Assembly: GCA_028551475.1 (NCBI GenBank)
Contig: CM052357.1
Location: 1,426,001 to 1,490,000, forward strand
DNA length: 64,000 bases
DNA from: Casuarina equisetifolia
Lineage: Eukaryota > Streptophyta > Magnoliopsida > Fagales > Casuarinaceae
Reading direction: 5' to 3'
The position numbers were made by a program, and so were the translations under genes. Below are positions 1-11,964 of the stretch, piece after piece; position 1 is the first letter of the stretch; the number at the start of each line of letters is the position of its first letter. Below the pieces are notes generated by a model. That model was not told the DNA's origin, did not search any database, and worked only from the letters and a program-made list of their open reading frames with translations.

Positions 1-101
1 AAAGAGGAAAAAAAGGAGAAAAAGCAACACTCGCACCCATTTCAATTTATATAACTACACTGGATAATAGTGAACCCAAGCAAAGGTAAGTTTCAACATA
101 C

Positions 102-1571
102 TTGGGTCATGCTTAGTCACAGTAGCAGTTCCTCCGAAATTGCAAGCAACATCGGAATTCCCGTTCTGTTGATAGTAGTTGTTGAAAGCAAAGGATGCAT
201 GAGACAAGAGAGTGTCCGGCTCGTAACATGGTCCACCCTCTTGGATTGCTCGGCAGTCTGCCATCCCCAGTCCACAGGCCCAGTCTAACGCATTCTGCAT
301 ATCAACCTGCGAGACCCCAGCAATGGCCACGCACCATGTCGTGCCGTCCAGGAATGTTGTGTTCCCTTCTGGAGGCGACAACGTTGTCACTGGAACTACC
401 CCCTCTGCCTTCTCTTGCACCTCAGCTCCTGCAGTCAAAACTACAGAGAAACAGTATAATTCTCGTTTGTTTATTCAAGAAGTTCGACATTTTTGCAGAA
501 GGATTCAAATAACAGATGATTACAGATAATTTTTACAGCATATTGTTTGCTTTTATGCATTTTTTTGGGAAACATCTTTACTGATTCCTAACAATGAGAA
601 CATTGTGGCCGATGGATATAGGGCTCGAGTAGAATCAACTGAGGTGCGCTCGGGAAGTAAAGTGTAAGAATCCCACTAGAATTTTATATTCTAAAGCATC
701 CTTAAATGTTCTTGTTGTCTTCCATTTGGTTGGCAGGAAAGAAGCTTAGCAAGGTTTCCACTGGGTTCTTCAGTAAACAAAACAAGAAATAATACTGCCA
801 TAAATGAAAAATAGAGCTAGAACAACAGCAAATTCAGACAGCAATGGAGAATTAAGTAAATAAAAAACTAAAAGAAAAAGATGAAAAAAGAACAATAAAC
901 ATTCAAAATCTGCGAAGGATCATGCACCTGAATTTGAGTAGAAACAAGGTGGTACCAGATTAAAAAACAAAAAAAAAAGGATAGGATAATTTAATATAAT
1001 AATATTTTAATTCAACTAATAGATCAATAATAACATTTTTCCTCCCGCCCGAACAGAAAAAAAAAAAGGGGGGGGGGGGGGGGGGGGGGAAGGGAAAACC
1101 CCTTCCATTAAGTAAAAAACTAGTATTTCTGGGTTACCGTAACAAGCTTTTTACTAATATAATAATGTTAAAAGAGCAAGACAGGAAGAAGTTCACAGAG
1201 TGCTGTAGATTAGAAAATGGAAAAATATATTCCAGAATGTTTGTCTCCTAGAAATATAGACAAGAAAATAATTTGATATTCAACTAGAAAAAGAAATATA
1301 AAAATAGTTATTGTAGGGGTACAAACAACAGTATCTTGACCTGCAAGTTCCTGGAGTACAAGAAGAAGATCAGAATAAAGAAATGGATTACAATGGAGAA
1401 AATATGTAGAAAACAAGGAAGCCAAAAGACCAAGCCCATGAAGAAGAAGAAGAAGAAGAAGAAGAAGAAGAAGAAGAAGAAGAAGAGAAAGGAAAAGACC
1501 AGACAAAGCATACCCAGATAGAAACCCCCTATCAATAGAAGGCACCGCAAAACTCCCATCTTCCTCGTCAT
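102..1571 (-). CDS. X8-domain (CBM43) callose-binding-like protein, partial (3' exons beyond the left edge)
   Basis: Two exons are supported: 1571..1514 and 440..102. Exon 1 starts at ATG 1571 (a second in-frame ATG lies four codons on) and encodes a hydrophobic segment (GVLRCLLLIGGFYL). It ends at a GTATGC donor in phase 1. Exon 2 follows a CTCTGTAG acceptor and restores the frame, giving VLTAGAEVQEK; together these make a normal signal peptide. Exon 2 then carries PVTTLSPPEGNTTFLDGTTW and an X8 domain with WCVA, ALDWACG, DC, CYEPDT, SHASFAFN.YYQ and the NFGGTATVTK core. It stops at a GTATGT donor inside the DPS motif, so the last part of the domain is off-window. Family knowledge: secreted, often GPI-anchored proteins that bind callose at walls and plasmodesmata. 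The 1,073-bp intron contains an AAG/TTC microsatellite and a poly-G run. Exon 2 is certain; the exon 1 assignment is inference from splice phase and signal-peptide fit. Confidence 0.75.
1068..1089 (+). repeat. Poly-G tract of 22 G preceded by 11 A
   Basis: An uninterrupted run of 22 G follows directly after 11 A, inside the intron of the X8 gene. On the transcribed (minus) strand it is poly-C then poly-T. It could be a genuine homopolymer or a sequencing or assembly artefact. Confidence 0.9.
1438..1486 (+). repeat. (AAG)n microsatellite, about 16 units
   Basis: A pure trinucleotide repeat lies in the intron about 28 bp 3' of the proposed exon 1 donor of the X8 gene. It reads (TTC)n, a pyrimidine-rich tract, on the transcribed strand. 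It produces the long artificial Lys, Phe or Leu runs seen in six-frame translation. Confidence 0.97.
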
Positions 1572-4500
1572 CCTTGGTTGGCCTTCCCCTTCCTGGAAGA
1601 AAGCCCTTCAAAGCTTCAACACCAGAGAACAGAAAAAAGAAAAGAAAAAGGCAAGATGTTTCCACTCTTTTTCTCTAGTTTCTCTCAGTTTTCTTCGTAC
1701 TCGAAACTGGTGAAAGAGAAAGGAGAATATATAGGTGTCTTAAATGGAGAAGGGGTGTTGAGGAATCAGAGTTTCTTCAAGGGAAATGAAGCTCCTTTTT
1801 ACTTTTTTGAACTTGAACGGGCATGGTGTTCTTCAGAAGCTAGGTACTACTTCGACAGGAGAGGGCGGTGGATGCATTTTAGACAGACAGGCTTCAAAAG
1901 GATGGCGTTCTAAGAAGGTGGTGGAGTACAGCAAAAGCTATTTGCAGTCCCTTTGCCTCACTCTGTTGGCGAGATATTGACCTGCGCACCGCCTGAAATT
2001 CTCGTAGCTTTGCTTGTTTCGAGGAGGTGTTTTGGATCATCTATGTTATCGAAGGAAAGTAAACACCTGAACAGTTTGAATCTAAGACATCGTCCGACGA
2101 GAAAGTCTGGCCCAAGGATTCCTGATTAGAGCCCAACGACCTCGTACAGGATTGACTTGGGCTTGAATCAAAATCAGACTCATGTGGTTTTGCTTCCTAG
2201 GATTAGCAGGATTTGTATAACATCGGCCTGCCAGAGGTCTAAAACCGTGTAGTATGTTTTCTTTTTCATACACTTATTTTCCCCCATTATTTTTCTCACA
2301 TTAGTCAATTTATATGTTATCTTATATTATTCTTCTTGATTATTTAAAATTCAAAATCTTGTCTTAATATTCAAGTATCATCTTCTTTTAACAACTAATA
2401 TTAAGAAAAAGTTAATTTTCTCAAAAGAAGTTTAACTTCTTTTAACATAATATCAAATTTTATTATTATTAAAAAATCTCATCATTAATTGGGACTTTGT
2501 GATCTCCACCTTATTACTTCATCTCATCACCTATAAACTGACTCACACTAGTGAAAATAAAGCATGTTATATTGTAATATTTTATTGCAATACCCTCTTT
2601 ATATGTTTAGATGTCTTACTCTCTTAATAATTGGTTTTAAAGGAATAAATTAGACCAACATTTTCTTTACTCAAGTTGAAACACCTAACCTCTTCCTAAA
2701 TATCAATATTTCTTCGAGTGGCTTTCTATGCCTATCTATTATGCATAAACCCTGGAAATCATAGATTTTTCCTTCGTCTTCAAAGATGCAATCTCTTCCT
2801 TAAAAGAACTTAATCAACATAGAAACTTCGATTGGTACAAGTTCTCTAGCTTTATCCACATCCCAAAATATCGTCTTTTCAACCACTCTATTAAAGAGTG
2901 CATTATCTATCAAGCACATGCAAATCAAAGAGGCCGCTTTCATGTCCATCCCTTCTAAATCTTCTCGAGACAGAGTGTTGGCCTCTGGTCTCTAGAAAGT
3001 AAAGTCATATGTTCCCATTTTGTACCAAGAAATCACGGGCTTTTATATTCCATTATTCAGATTCTTGCCTTCCTCAAACTTCCCAACCTCAAACCGGTTG
3101 CTCAATCATTTCACCCTTTTTTCTTTCAGTCTTAGAATTTCCCAAACATCTTATCAACGTTTTGACTTACCAACTACTTTAATAGGTACATATTCCCAGA
3201 AAAAGTAAGAAATGGCACAAAAATTCAACTTTTACAAAAAATCTAAGAAGAAGCGTTGAAATCTCAGTTTTATTAGTTAACAAACTCTTTTATTAGAAAG
3301 AAAGGTACTTATGTGAGGCATTTTGAAGAAAAATGAATTTAACGTTTCACATAATATCAAAGCAAGTCATTCTTTTATATGTTTCAATCCAAGCTCACGA
3401 CGTCTTAATCTAGTAGGGAAGCATTAGATAACAAACTTCCATGTTAGAAAAGGTTTTGATGATGTCTCTTATAAGTTTGAACAACCCCTTTCTTTAATGA
3501 AATTTTTTAGGAAGATATAGACTTAGACTTCTCACAAGGTTATGATAATGGGATATTTTATTTCTTACATATTTAATTATTTTTATTTTTTATAAATAAA
3601 TTTTTAATAAAATGTCTTTTAATGTAATATTATTATTCAAATTTTTATGAAACATTCTTCATTTATAAATAGAGGTTGCTTTAGAAATGTCTCCCATATT
3701 TAAAGCAAAGGAAAATATTAAAATCCAGTATATATCTCATACTACTAATTACTACTGTAGCTTGTTTTACTCCTTAAATATAAAAATGTTCTCCTTTCTT
3801 ATAAATCATTCTATAAAAAGTAATCTCTATACAAATTTTTTTGTAGAATAGATAAACACCATTCACACAACTGGAACGAGGCGTTCGCGCACATGGTGAA
3901 CCATCCAGCTGTTCAAATCAACTTGCAATAGGAAGCATTAATTATTGTAGTTTACTATTTTTCTTGAATTTTCCCAAACTTATATCGTATCCAGAAAAGC
4001 CTAAATGAAAGGTGACCAGTTCATTTTGGTCTGCGTTTTACAACACTGCTTATGGCAAATCGCAAATGAGTCGCCTTCCCAAATCATACGCTTGATTTCG
4101 CACACTAAGACCCATTATTTTATACAAAGGGGGAACAAAATCTATTTGGTAGATGAGCAATAAACATTTAATATCCAAAATCAAGCAGATGTAGAAGCAA
4201 TGTGAAACAGCTTCGGGAACATCAGGCTGCACACTTTTCTGCTACCAAGAAAGAGGAACTCGGATTCCCCCATAGGATTCCCCAACAATTTTTCTATTTT
4301 TGGGTTGTTCTTGATACAGCCATTACATGCAATATTCTATAAAGCCTTGAGCTTTAGAATTATACGATCTCAGAATATAAAAATACCCAGCTCATAAAAC
4401 AATGGTATATGAAAAACTGCATAGCACATCAATCCAAAATTGCTGGCTTTTTATATTCTGACTGTGTTAGAGTTTTCAACTAGCATGTACTGACTTTGTT

Positions 4501-5186
4501 TATGTCGTGTTGAGGATGCAGTTGTCTACATGACATATTTTGTCCGTTTGTCGGCCTAGCAAAACAGCGGGAATATTGGCTGGGTGTTTTCTCTGGCATT
4601 TCTTTTTCCTGATGCTTCCTTGAAATGTCAACTTAATTTTACGTTCTATTCTCCTTGTCTTCCTGTGTGGGTTCCTGCATTTCTTGGGTTCAAACCATAT
4701 TCTATTCAGAAGGCATCTGAAGCACAGATATGATACATAAGGTCAGTGTAGAAAAGCACAATCTTGCTGCGTCAATCTCTATACTTGCTCCACCTTTTAT
4801 ATTGTAATGCAATCTGCACTTCTAACTTTCTAAAACTAGGAGCCTGTAGCGTAAAGCTCTGCTACTTTCGAGAGCCAGGAAATATTCTGCTGAAGTCAAG
4901 CAGTTGTTTGTGGAGCCTTCTCCTAGGAGCCCTTTCCAACTGATGTGCAGAAAGGAAACATGTCGATCCTTATCATGCTATGATTGAGAACATCTTTTTG
5001 AAAAACTAGGATTACAACTTTTAATATGATTATCGGGTCTCACACTTTTTCAATTTTCTTTTACCTAATCCATGTTTAAACACTTCATCATTCATAATCA
5101 TACTTAGGATCTTTTAATTTCTAACTGAGCCACTTGTTTGCTGACAATTTTAACTATCCTTCGAATGCAGGCATCCGTGGTTATAG
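1572..5186. other. Intergenic, no gene recognised
   Basis: The first 500 bp upstream of the X8 start would hold its promoter. The rest is AT-rich with only short, composition-driven ORFs. Segments around 2000-2280 and 4240-5000 are less AT-rich than their surroundings, but no reading frame in them shows a recognisable domain. Confidence 0.6.
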
Positions 5187-5303
5187 CATAATGAATATGC
5201 GTTGAAAAATATATGTGACGCAAGAAACCACCCAAGAGACAAGAGCCTCAGAAGAACTGAACGCACAAAACTTGAAATTCTAACATCTTGTCCAACATGT
5301 CTT
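5187..5303 (+). pseudogene. Isolated exon-like fragment of an FAD-linked oxidoreductase-type gene (tentative)
   Basis: A 39-codon open segment is bounded by an upstream TTATAG acceptor-like sequence and a consensus GTAAGT donor at 5304. Its translation includes ALKNICDARNHPRDKSLRR and TERTKLEILTSCPTC. The HPRDKSLRRTERTKLEIL stretch and the CPTC motif look like a conserved enzyme core. From memory they resemble the linker and cysteine-rich part of plant/bacterial FAD-linked oxidase (DUF3683-type) proteins, but I could not check this. No matching neighbouring exons are visible; downstream frames carry stops. It is best read as a gene fragment left by duplication or transposition. A short exon of an unannotated gene is the alternative. 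Confidence 0.35.
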
Positions 5304-8300
5304 GTAAGTCAAACAGTTATGTTCCCAAGGAAACTGATCCAAAGAGAAGGCATCTTTGGCATGTGGAGGGAGCAGTGTTGTTCTAAACTTGAAATCGTTG
5401 CAGTAAAAACAGGATGACTTGGAGTTATCTTGGAATTCCTCGTGGAGTCAAAGAAAGTGGCCTGCGCATTCAGACACTAGATGCCAGAGACAGTCCTCTG
5501 ATCTCAGTGCTTACCTAGGGTTTAAGGTTTTTAATTTCATTTAAAAGTAGGGTTTAAGGTTAGTGAACGTGATGGAACAAGAGGCACGTGAGGAACTGCC
5601 AAACGACGGGATTAAAAGACAAAGTGAATTTAATCTTTGGCCCACAAGATCTCTTGAGTGGGATTAGCAGCTTGGAGTCTCTGCTTTACGTGTCTGCTTA
5701 GTGCTTGATCTCGAAAACCCATATGGTTTGGAAACTTGGGCCCTAGTTATTCAGAAATCAAATCCACCTATAGATCATCTTGTCTCTTGCACAGTATCTT
5801 GAATTTGAGGAAACAATTATTGGTGTCTCTTCCTATTCACGTTAAAAGCTACTTTGCCTCAACGTCATTGATGATTCTTCGTTTCTGTTATGGAATAGTA
5901 TATACGCCTGTCATCATGATTTCTTAGAATGCGGACGAAATATAATCGTCCAATTAGGTTTCTTTTTTCTTAAAAAAAGAAAAAAAGTTGTCCGCAAGTA
6001 TGAAACCTTTTGATAGACCGCTTTGCATCAAGTTTTGGTAATAATATAATTACTGTAAATTGTCTTATTAGGTTTCCTAATTGTATACGGGTTTTCCAAT
6101 TGCATTAGAGTTAGTATTTTCCGTGTGTAGAACTTACCATTTAAGCTAGGTCTATGGCTGTATATATAAACATAGTGTTGTATGGTTCAAATCATCACAG
6201 AATTAATAAACTTGAATTCTCTCACTTGTTGGCATTTCTTTTTTTCTTTTATGTTTTGTAATAAATGTTTGCAACAAAACTCTAGAGAAAAGTCGAAGTT
6301 ATGTTTCTAGTATAACCGGTAGGCCATTATTGGTGACTGTTGTGTCTCTTTATTGTAAAATCTCTTAATCTTCCAACAGGACTTACATCGCTCTCCACGA
6401 GTGGTGAAGGTAAATTCCAAAACACCGCAATGGCTACAACATGGATGATGCGATTGCTACAGTTTTCCACTATCTTCCCCTTCGCTAGTTTTTGTTTGTT
6501 CATGTGAATGAACAGTGAAACATTGATTCTTTGTCGCCCAAGCTTGTCATGGTCCGCACTAACAAGCAAAACTCTTAAATATGGGTATCTGCCTTCCCCT
6601 TTGAAAGGAATAGCATCGCTTGAAGTGCACAAACAATTCCACTTGGAGCACTTTCTGCTGGCCTTTCGCACGGCACTGATTTCCGTCTAAACGATCATGG
6701 GACCCGTTGCATCAATTCCTCCATGGACCTGCCAAGAAGCAAGAACATGAGCAAAGAACAACCCAAAAAACATGTAAGCTTTTGAGAATTGTTCTTTCCA
6801 AATGGGACCCCTTTTCTCACCAAGAGAAAGGGACCTCAACGCCAATTGTGCTTCCATTCCTAGGGGCATGTCATGCAGCCACTATTTACATTTGCCATTT
6901 TTTGGCCATGTGGGTATTTAGTGTTAAGTCTGATCGGTCAGCTTCTTGTGGCCAGATTCCTTCCCCAAATTCAATAGCAAGATATTAAAACGGGCCACAT
7001 GAAAGCAAAGGTAACCTGCAATTTGCTTGTACATCGGCAGACTGATATTCCAAAATTAAGTTGCTTGCTTCTTCCTCTCTCTCTCTCCCCCTTTTCGTAC
7101 TGTTTATGTTTTATAGCCTGATCTGGCTACAAAACAGTTAATTACGGAAAATGGTCCTTTCTCATTTATAAGTAGAATCATTACATCTCAAACAATGAAA
7201 AGTTTAGTTATCACGACAAAAAAAAAAAAATGGAGCACCAAATATAAAAAGGATTACTTATTTATCACGTAAGCTCAAATAAACTTGATCATTTAATTTT
7301 TTTATATTTCAGATCCGATAAATGATAATTTTAAATGATACATTTAGCAAGTCTATTGTAAAAATTTTACCTTTTAGAAATGATCTTTGGAGATAGTCTG
7401 GTTATGGCCAATATTATCCTCTATGTTTATCTAGTAAACCTACAATTAGAAAATACATTTTCCTCTTATCATCTAACTTTGGGTTGATATGTTAGATGCT
7501 GGTAAGGCAATCTGTTTTTCGTTTCTTTGCAAAAAGAGGGCGGATCTTGAGCAGACGTACTGAGATTACTTCCTCCATTATTTCTTGCATAGGAGTAGGA
7601 TATAAAGCTACCCTATGGAATAGCTCTTGGAATTCTATGCTTCAAACTCAATTATTGGGCTCTCATTCAAACTCTTCCACATCTCGATAATGCTAATTTT
7701 ATCATGTACAGGAGTCTCGATTCCAATGGTGAAATGTCAGGTCAAGGGGCCTCTCATGCCGTACCAAAAATGGCCTACTTTTTCGCTTGATGTTTTTGGT
7801 TAGGTTGCTCTTAGCACATCCCCCAAACACCCACGAAAGTGTGGATAAACCAGCCTCGTCGTGGATCTGCTACGGCCATTTGGGAAATCCTAATTACTAC
7901 GATGTCCCTACAAAGACAGACAATTACACATGGTTTGTCTACTCAATTAGGGATGCTATATATTACTAATTAAATCAAGATGATGCTTTCGCAAGATTTA
8001 CCAAACTTTGTGGGTATTAATTAAAGTATTTCTTTGCTACTTTTTCAAAAGGAAAATCATACAACGTTGAGAATCGTGCCCACAAGAAATAGCGTGGGAT
8101 GCATGGGTTGAAACCCTTGTGGAAATTTTTGGTTTGTGCATCATATTATACTTCAATTTCTACATTTAGTAATAGCATTAGACCATTTTAACTTCAAAGG
8201 AGTTTAAACCTAATACATTAATATTCATCATCATTTAGTATCTCAACGTTCACCTCATTTAGAGATATTAACAGATTTGCCTATATGGGTTTATGGAGAC

Positions 8301-9060
8301 TATTTCTTGAAAGAATAAAACATAATCAATGCATGTAAAGTAATGGGTCATTATATTACCATTTAATGGATCGTTGAAATGGTCAAACAAACACCACTCA
8401 CTTTTTATTAAAGTGACTAGTTATCTCTTATAAACAAAAGGTACTGCAATCACTTTCATGAACTCCTAAGGTGAGACAAAAATCCTCAAATTTGGTGATA
8501 TTTGTAGGTTTGATGATGACCGAAGTAACAATCAAGCATTCTTTCGATCCCAGGAGCTGAATAATTGTCTTTGAAAATTACAACAAGAGTTGGTAACTAA
8601 TCTAATTTGATTTTACAGTCTTTAATAATAATCACAATTGAGCCCCTATGAATTCTTCATTTTTTTAAAATTTTTTTAACATATTATAATGTACACAAAC
8701 GCACTCAAACTTATACACATAATATGTTAAATCTCAAATCACATTATAAAAATTTTTTCTAACTCACTGTTAAATTTATCATTAAGTTAACTAAGAATTG
8801 ATTACATGAGAATTGAGATGGTATTAAATGTTACTCATTAAGCACACTGTTGTCAACTTCCTATGTAATCTTTCATTAAAAACTTGCCAAAATTGTCACC
8901 GACTTTAAGAAAAAGCGGAAAAATAAAGATAAAGACAATGGCTTTATCTACGAAAATCGTACACACTTATGACAAAAGGAGTTGACCAATGCATGGATTA
9001 CACAAAAGCTGTACCACGACCTGCAGTAGATTCCGAAGCTTAAGAAAAGATAAGGAAGCA
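5304..9060. other. Intergenic, no intact gene
   Basis: The sequence is AT-rich with many short ORFs and no recognisable domain. It includes a possible LTR-like fragment (5950-6240, listed separately) and, near 8690-8800, one copy of a dispersed AT-rich repeat that recurs at 9300-9425, 15460-15545 and 16700-16870. The ORFs at 6327-6869 (-) have no family resemblance that I recognise. Confidence 0.55.
5950..6240 (+). repeat. Possible solo LTR / copia LTR remnant
   Basis: The segment has a layout typical of plant copia LTRs: repeated short ATTAGGTTTCCTAATTG-like text, a TATATATAAACATAG TATA-like box near 6160, and a short transcript-like stretch ending in a signal-like AATTAATAAACTTG. No clear TG...CA ends or target duplication were identified, so this is inference from layout only. 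Confidence 0.25.
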
Positions 9061-9425
9061 ACCCATGCCACGTGGGGATGACCCAGCCGACCTCCACGCA
9101 CGTGCCGCAGATTAACCCGCGTCATCAAAAAAGCCTACGGAACCTAATCCCCCTCCTTCTACGAACCCCGAAACAATGACCTCATGCACGTGCCAGAACA
9201 CTCTGTTCACCACACGTGTCACCATTTTTTCCTTTAAATAATGATAATAACAACTTATAAGTCTAACATTCAAAAATTAACAAAGATAAATTTATTATTT
9301 TTTAAATATTACCATTCACGTATCTAAATTTACACATAAAAAAATGTCAAATTTCAAATCTCACTATTAGAATATTTACTAACTTATTACTGAGTTAATT
9401 AATTAATAAATTTATAGGTATTATA
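8690..9425. repeat. Two copies of a dispersed AT-rich repeat
   Basis: Segments 8690-8800 and 9300-9425 share diverged text of the type ACTCAAACTTA...ATGTCAAATCTCAAATC...ACTAACTCATTACTGAGTTAA. Related copies occur at 15460-15545 and 16700-16870. A MITE or other short non-autonomous element is likely, but I did not define its ends. Confidence 0.4.
9069..9218. promoter_or_regulatory. Cluster of four G-boxes (CACGTG) upstream of PINOID
   Basis: CACGTG palindromes stand at 9069-9074, 9099-9104, 9187-9192 and 9213-9218, the first within GCCACGTGG. They sit in a locally GC-rich stretch about 440-590 bp upstream of the PINOID TATA-like box. G-boxes are bound by bHLH (PIF, MYC) and bZIP factors. Control of PINOID by these sites is inference. 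Confidence 0.6.
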
Positions 9426-9655
9426 AAAATGTCAATTAATAATATAATACTTTTAACTAAATTAAATGCTTGTGATAAGTTAATATGAATTGTTATATGC
9501 ATATGGGCATTATGAAAATGTAAATTACTGGCAATAGTGAGGAATTTTTATTTCGTTTACACGCTCCCCGTCCTATTGATCCGGGTTGGTGCCAACGAGA
9601 CTTAACCCGCGGTAAAAAAGTTAATTCCGTTCATAACGATATCCGTACAACGCTG

Positions 9656-9664
9656 CATAAATAC
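9656..9664 (+). promoter_or_regulatory. Probable TATA box of the PINOID gene
   Basis: CATAAATAC lies about 480 bp before the start codon. It is followed by a pyrimidine-rich leader of the kind seen in plant 5' UTRs. Confidence 0.5.
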
Positions 9665-9721
9665 CCCTCAACCACTTCGTCTGTTTTCCATTCCTTCCTC
9701 CGTTTCTCTCTCCGGCCAAAG

Positions 9722-9756
9722 CTCTCTCTCTCTCTCTCTCACTCTCTCTCTCTCTC
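9722..9756 (+). repeat. (CT)n microsatellite in the PINOID 5' leader
   Basis: A CT dinucleotide run with a single A interruption lies about 60 bp after the TATA-like box and so probably in the transcribed leader. CT runs are common in plant 5' UTRs and core promoters and can bind GAGA-binding (BBR/BPC) proteins. Confidence 0.85.
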
Positions 9757-10141
9757 CCCTTCCTTTATGAGCTTCGAGTACGGACTGGTTGAGAGTTCAG
9801 AAACCCTAATTTTCAGTTCCAGCCCTAGAAGCCTGCGACGCTTCGAGCATTGAAAGCGTAGCTCTGACTTTCTCTCCGTAGCCTTTTAATGGCGCTCGAA
9901 AGTTCCAGTCTTTGACCTCCGCGTTTGCTTCCCTAGGCCGCACCGTCTTCTCGAGTATCGGATTCGAAACCAGCTCAAGTTCATTGTTCCTCGCCGACCC
10001 ACGACCTTTTTCTGTGTTGAAACGAAAACAGTGCCGGATTCTTATTCCGTTTCGCTTTTTTGACCAGTAGGTGTGTTTTGATCAAAGCTTTCTGCAGTGG
10101 AAAGAGAAAGATTGAGTCTGTGGAAGCGTGGCGTGTCTAAG

Positions 10142-11964
10142 ATGTTAGACTCCGACGGCGAGCTGAGCTTCGACGCAGCGAATTCCGGTTACAGTTCGAT
10201 GAGCAGCGAGAGTTGCAGCAGCTTCAGCCGTCTCTCCTTCGAGCTCGGGGTCCCGACGACCTCGCATTCCTCGCCGGAGAGCTTGACGCTGAAGCCACAC
10301 CGCTCCTCCGATTTCGCCTACTCCGCTATCCGCTCCGCCACAGGCCGTCGCCGGGCCGGCGGGCTCACGTTCCGGGACTTCCGTCTCGTACGACAGATCG
10401 GCGCCGGGGACATCGGCACCGTCTACCTCTGCGCACTCCGCGACTGTGACCTCTCCGGCGACGATCAGGAACAGTGCTTCTACGCGATGAAGGTGGTGGA
10501 CAAGGAGGCGCTGGTGAAGAAGAAGAAGGTGCAGCGAGCGGAGATGGAAAGAAAGATTCTGAAGATGCTCGACCATCCTTTCCTCCCCACCCTCCACGCC
10601 GAGTTCGAGGCCTCCCATTTCTCTTGCATTGTCATGGAGTTCTGCTCCGGCGGCGACTTGCATTCCTTGAGGCACAAGCTGCCACACAAACGCTTCTCTC
10701 TCACCTCCGCCAGGTACTTTGAATCCTCCAATTTAGAAACTTGCTTAGATTCTTCCATGGTTGGATTCTTGAGGTTTTGTTTTCTTCTGCTACCTTGTCT
10801 GCTTTCGCAGTTCTCCAACGTCTTATTCGTCTGAAGAAGATCATCTTTCTAGCTTTCTCGATTTTGTTTACCAGATCCATCAAAAAATCGCTTTCGATTC
10901 TCTTTTTTAATGCTTTCCCAGCTGATATTTTCTCAGATCATTTCTCTGACTCAGCCGTAACTTGCCATTTAATGGCCGTTTTCCATTAGTGGAAATTATA
11001 GGAAAACCTCCTTTGGTACACTCTTGAAAGCAAATGCTAGATCAGGCATTTTTGCTACCCTTCTCAAGCAAGCAAGCAATGAGTTTTCTTGTCGGAGAAG
11101 AATACCGTTTGGTTCCGTGGAAATTTTAAGTGCTGTGATTTTCTAGCTAGTGTTTGGCATTTGGGAAAATGCTGATTCTTTTTTTTCTTTACGAGCAGGT
11201 TTTATGCTGCAGAAGTTCTCGTGGCGCTGGAATACCTTCACATGTTGGGAATAATCTACAGGGATTTAAAGCCCGAAAACGTTTTAGTTAGATCGGACGG
11301 TCACATCATGCTGTCGGACTTTGACCTGTCCCTCTGCTCAGACGCGATCGCAGCCGTTGAGTCTCCATCAGGTTCCCCCGATTCCGCGCCCGCACCAACC
11401 TCGTCCAACACCCGCGGCATACACGCGCCCTTCTCCTGCTTTTCCACCCAATTCTTCCGGTCGCGCAAGGTCCAGACATTGACTCCCAACCGGCTATTCG
11501 TGGCGGAGCCGGTGGACGCTCGTTCTTGCTCCTTCGTCGGGACCCACGAGTACGTATCACCGGAAGTCGCCTCCGGAGGGTCCCACGGCAACGCGGTCGA
11601 CTGGTGGACCTTCGGTGTCTTCATCTACGAGATGATCTACGGCCGCACCCCCTTCGCGGCTCTGAACAACGAGACCACCCTGCGGAACATCGTGAAGAAG
11701 CCGTTACTGTTCCCCACGACGACGCCGTCCGGAGCGCTGGAGTTCCAAGCCCGGGACCTCATCTCCGGGCTGTTAAACAAAGACCCCGCTCGCCGACTAG
11801 GGTCCAAGCGCGGGGCCGCCGATGTCAAAAAGCACCCTTTTTTCAGGTCCCTCAACTTCGCACTCATACGGTCACTCAGACCACCGGAGATCCCGGGCTT
11901 ACGGAGGATGAAAACGACGCCGTTGTCCAGCAATACTGCGAAATCCACGTTCGAGTACTTCTGA
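10142..11964 (+). CDS. PID: PINOID-type AGC VIII serine/threonine protein kinase
   Basis: Two exons, 10142..10713 and 11199..11964, join in phase 2 within an Arg codon across a 485-bp GT-AG intron to give 445 residues. The ATG at 10142 is chosen because it gives the family N-terminus (MLDSDGE...[13 protein letters not shown]); an upstream in-frame GTG adds only leader. Seen: glycine loop IGAGDIGTV (86-94), catalytic Lys117 in [16 protein letters not shown] (211-218), DFD instead of DFG (231-233) as in plant AGC VIII kinases, a long insertion, then the activation segment [12 protein letters not shown] (302-313), and the terminal PDK1-docking motif FEYF. The N-terminal [10 protein letters not shown] and the APC-like [22 protein letters not shown] block match Arabidopsis PINOID closely. 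Known role: plasma-membrane-associated kinase that phosphorylates PIN auxin efflux carriers and so sets polar auxin transport in organ formation. All catalytic residues are present and it looks functional. WAG1/2 paralogues are the alternative but lack this N-terminus. Confidence 0.96.

Noticed and set aside
1210-1665. Long minus-strand ORF with poly-Leu and poly-Phe runs
   Set aside because: It is produced by the AAG/TTC microsatellite. Only the first ~19 codons of the 1571 ATG frame fit a spliced signal-peptide exon.
2082-2273. Minus-strand ORF with HGFRPLAGRCYTNPANPRK
   Set aside because: It looked briefly like a retrotransposon or mitochondrial fragment, but no specific family could be supported.
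6327-6869. Two adjacent minus-strand ORFs of 114 and 60 codons
   Set aside because: No recognisable domain, no clear splice or promoter context, and starts not supported. Possibly an eroded transposon piece, but nothing shows it.
10145-10687. 180-codon ORF on the minus strand opposite the PINOID exon 1
   Set aside because: A shadow of the GC-rich kinase exon, with no domain and no promoter context.
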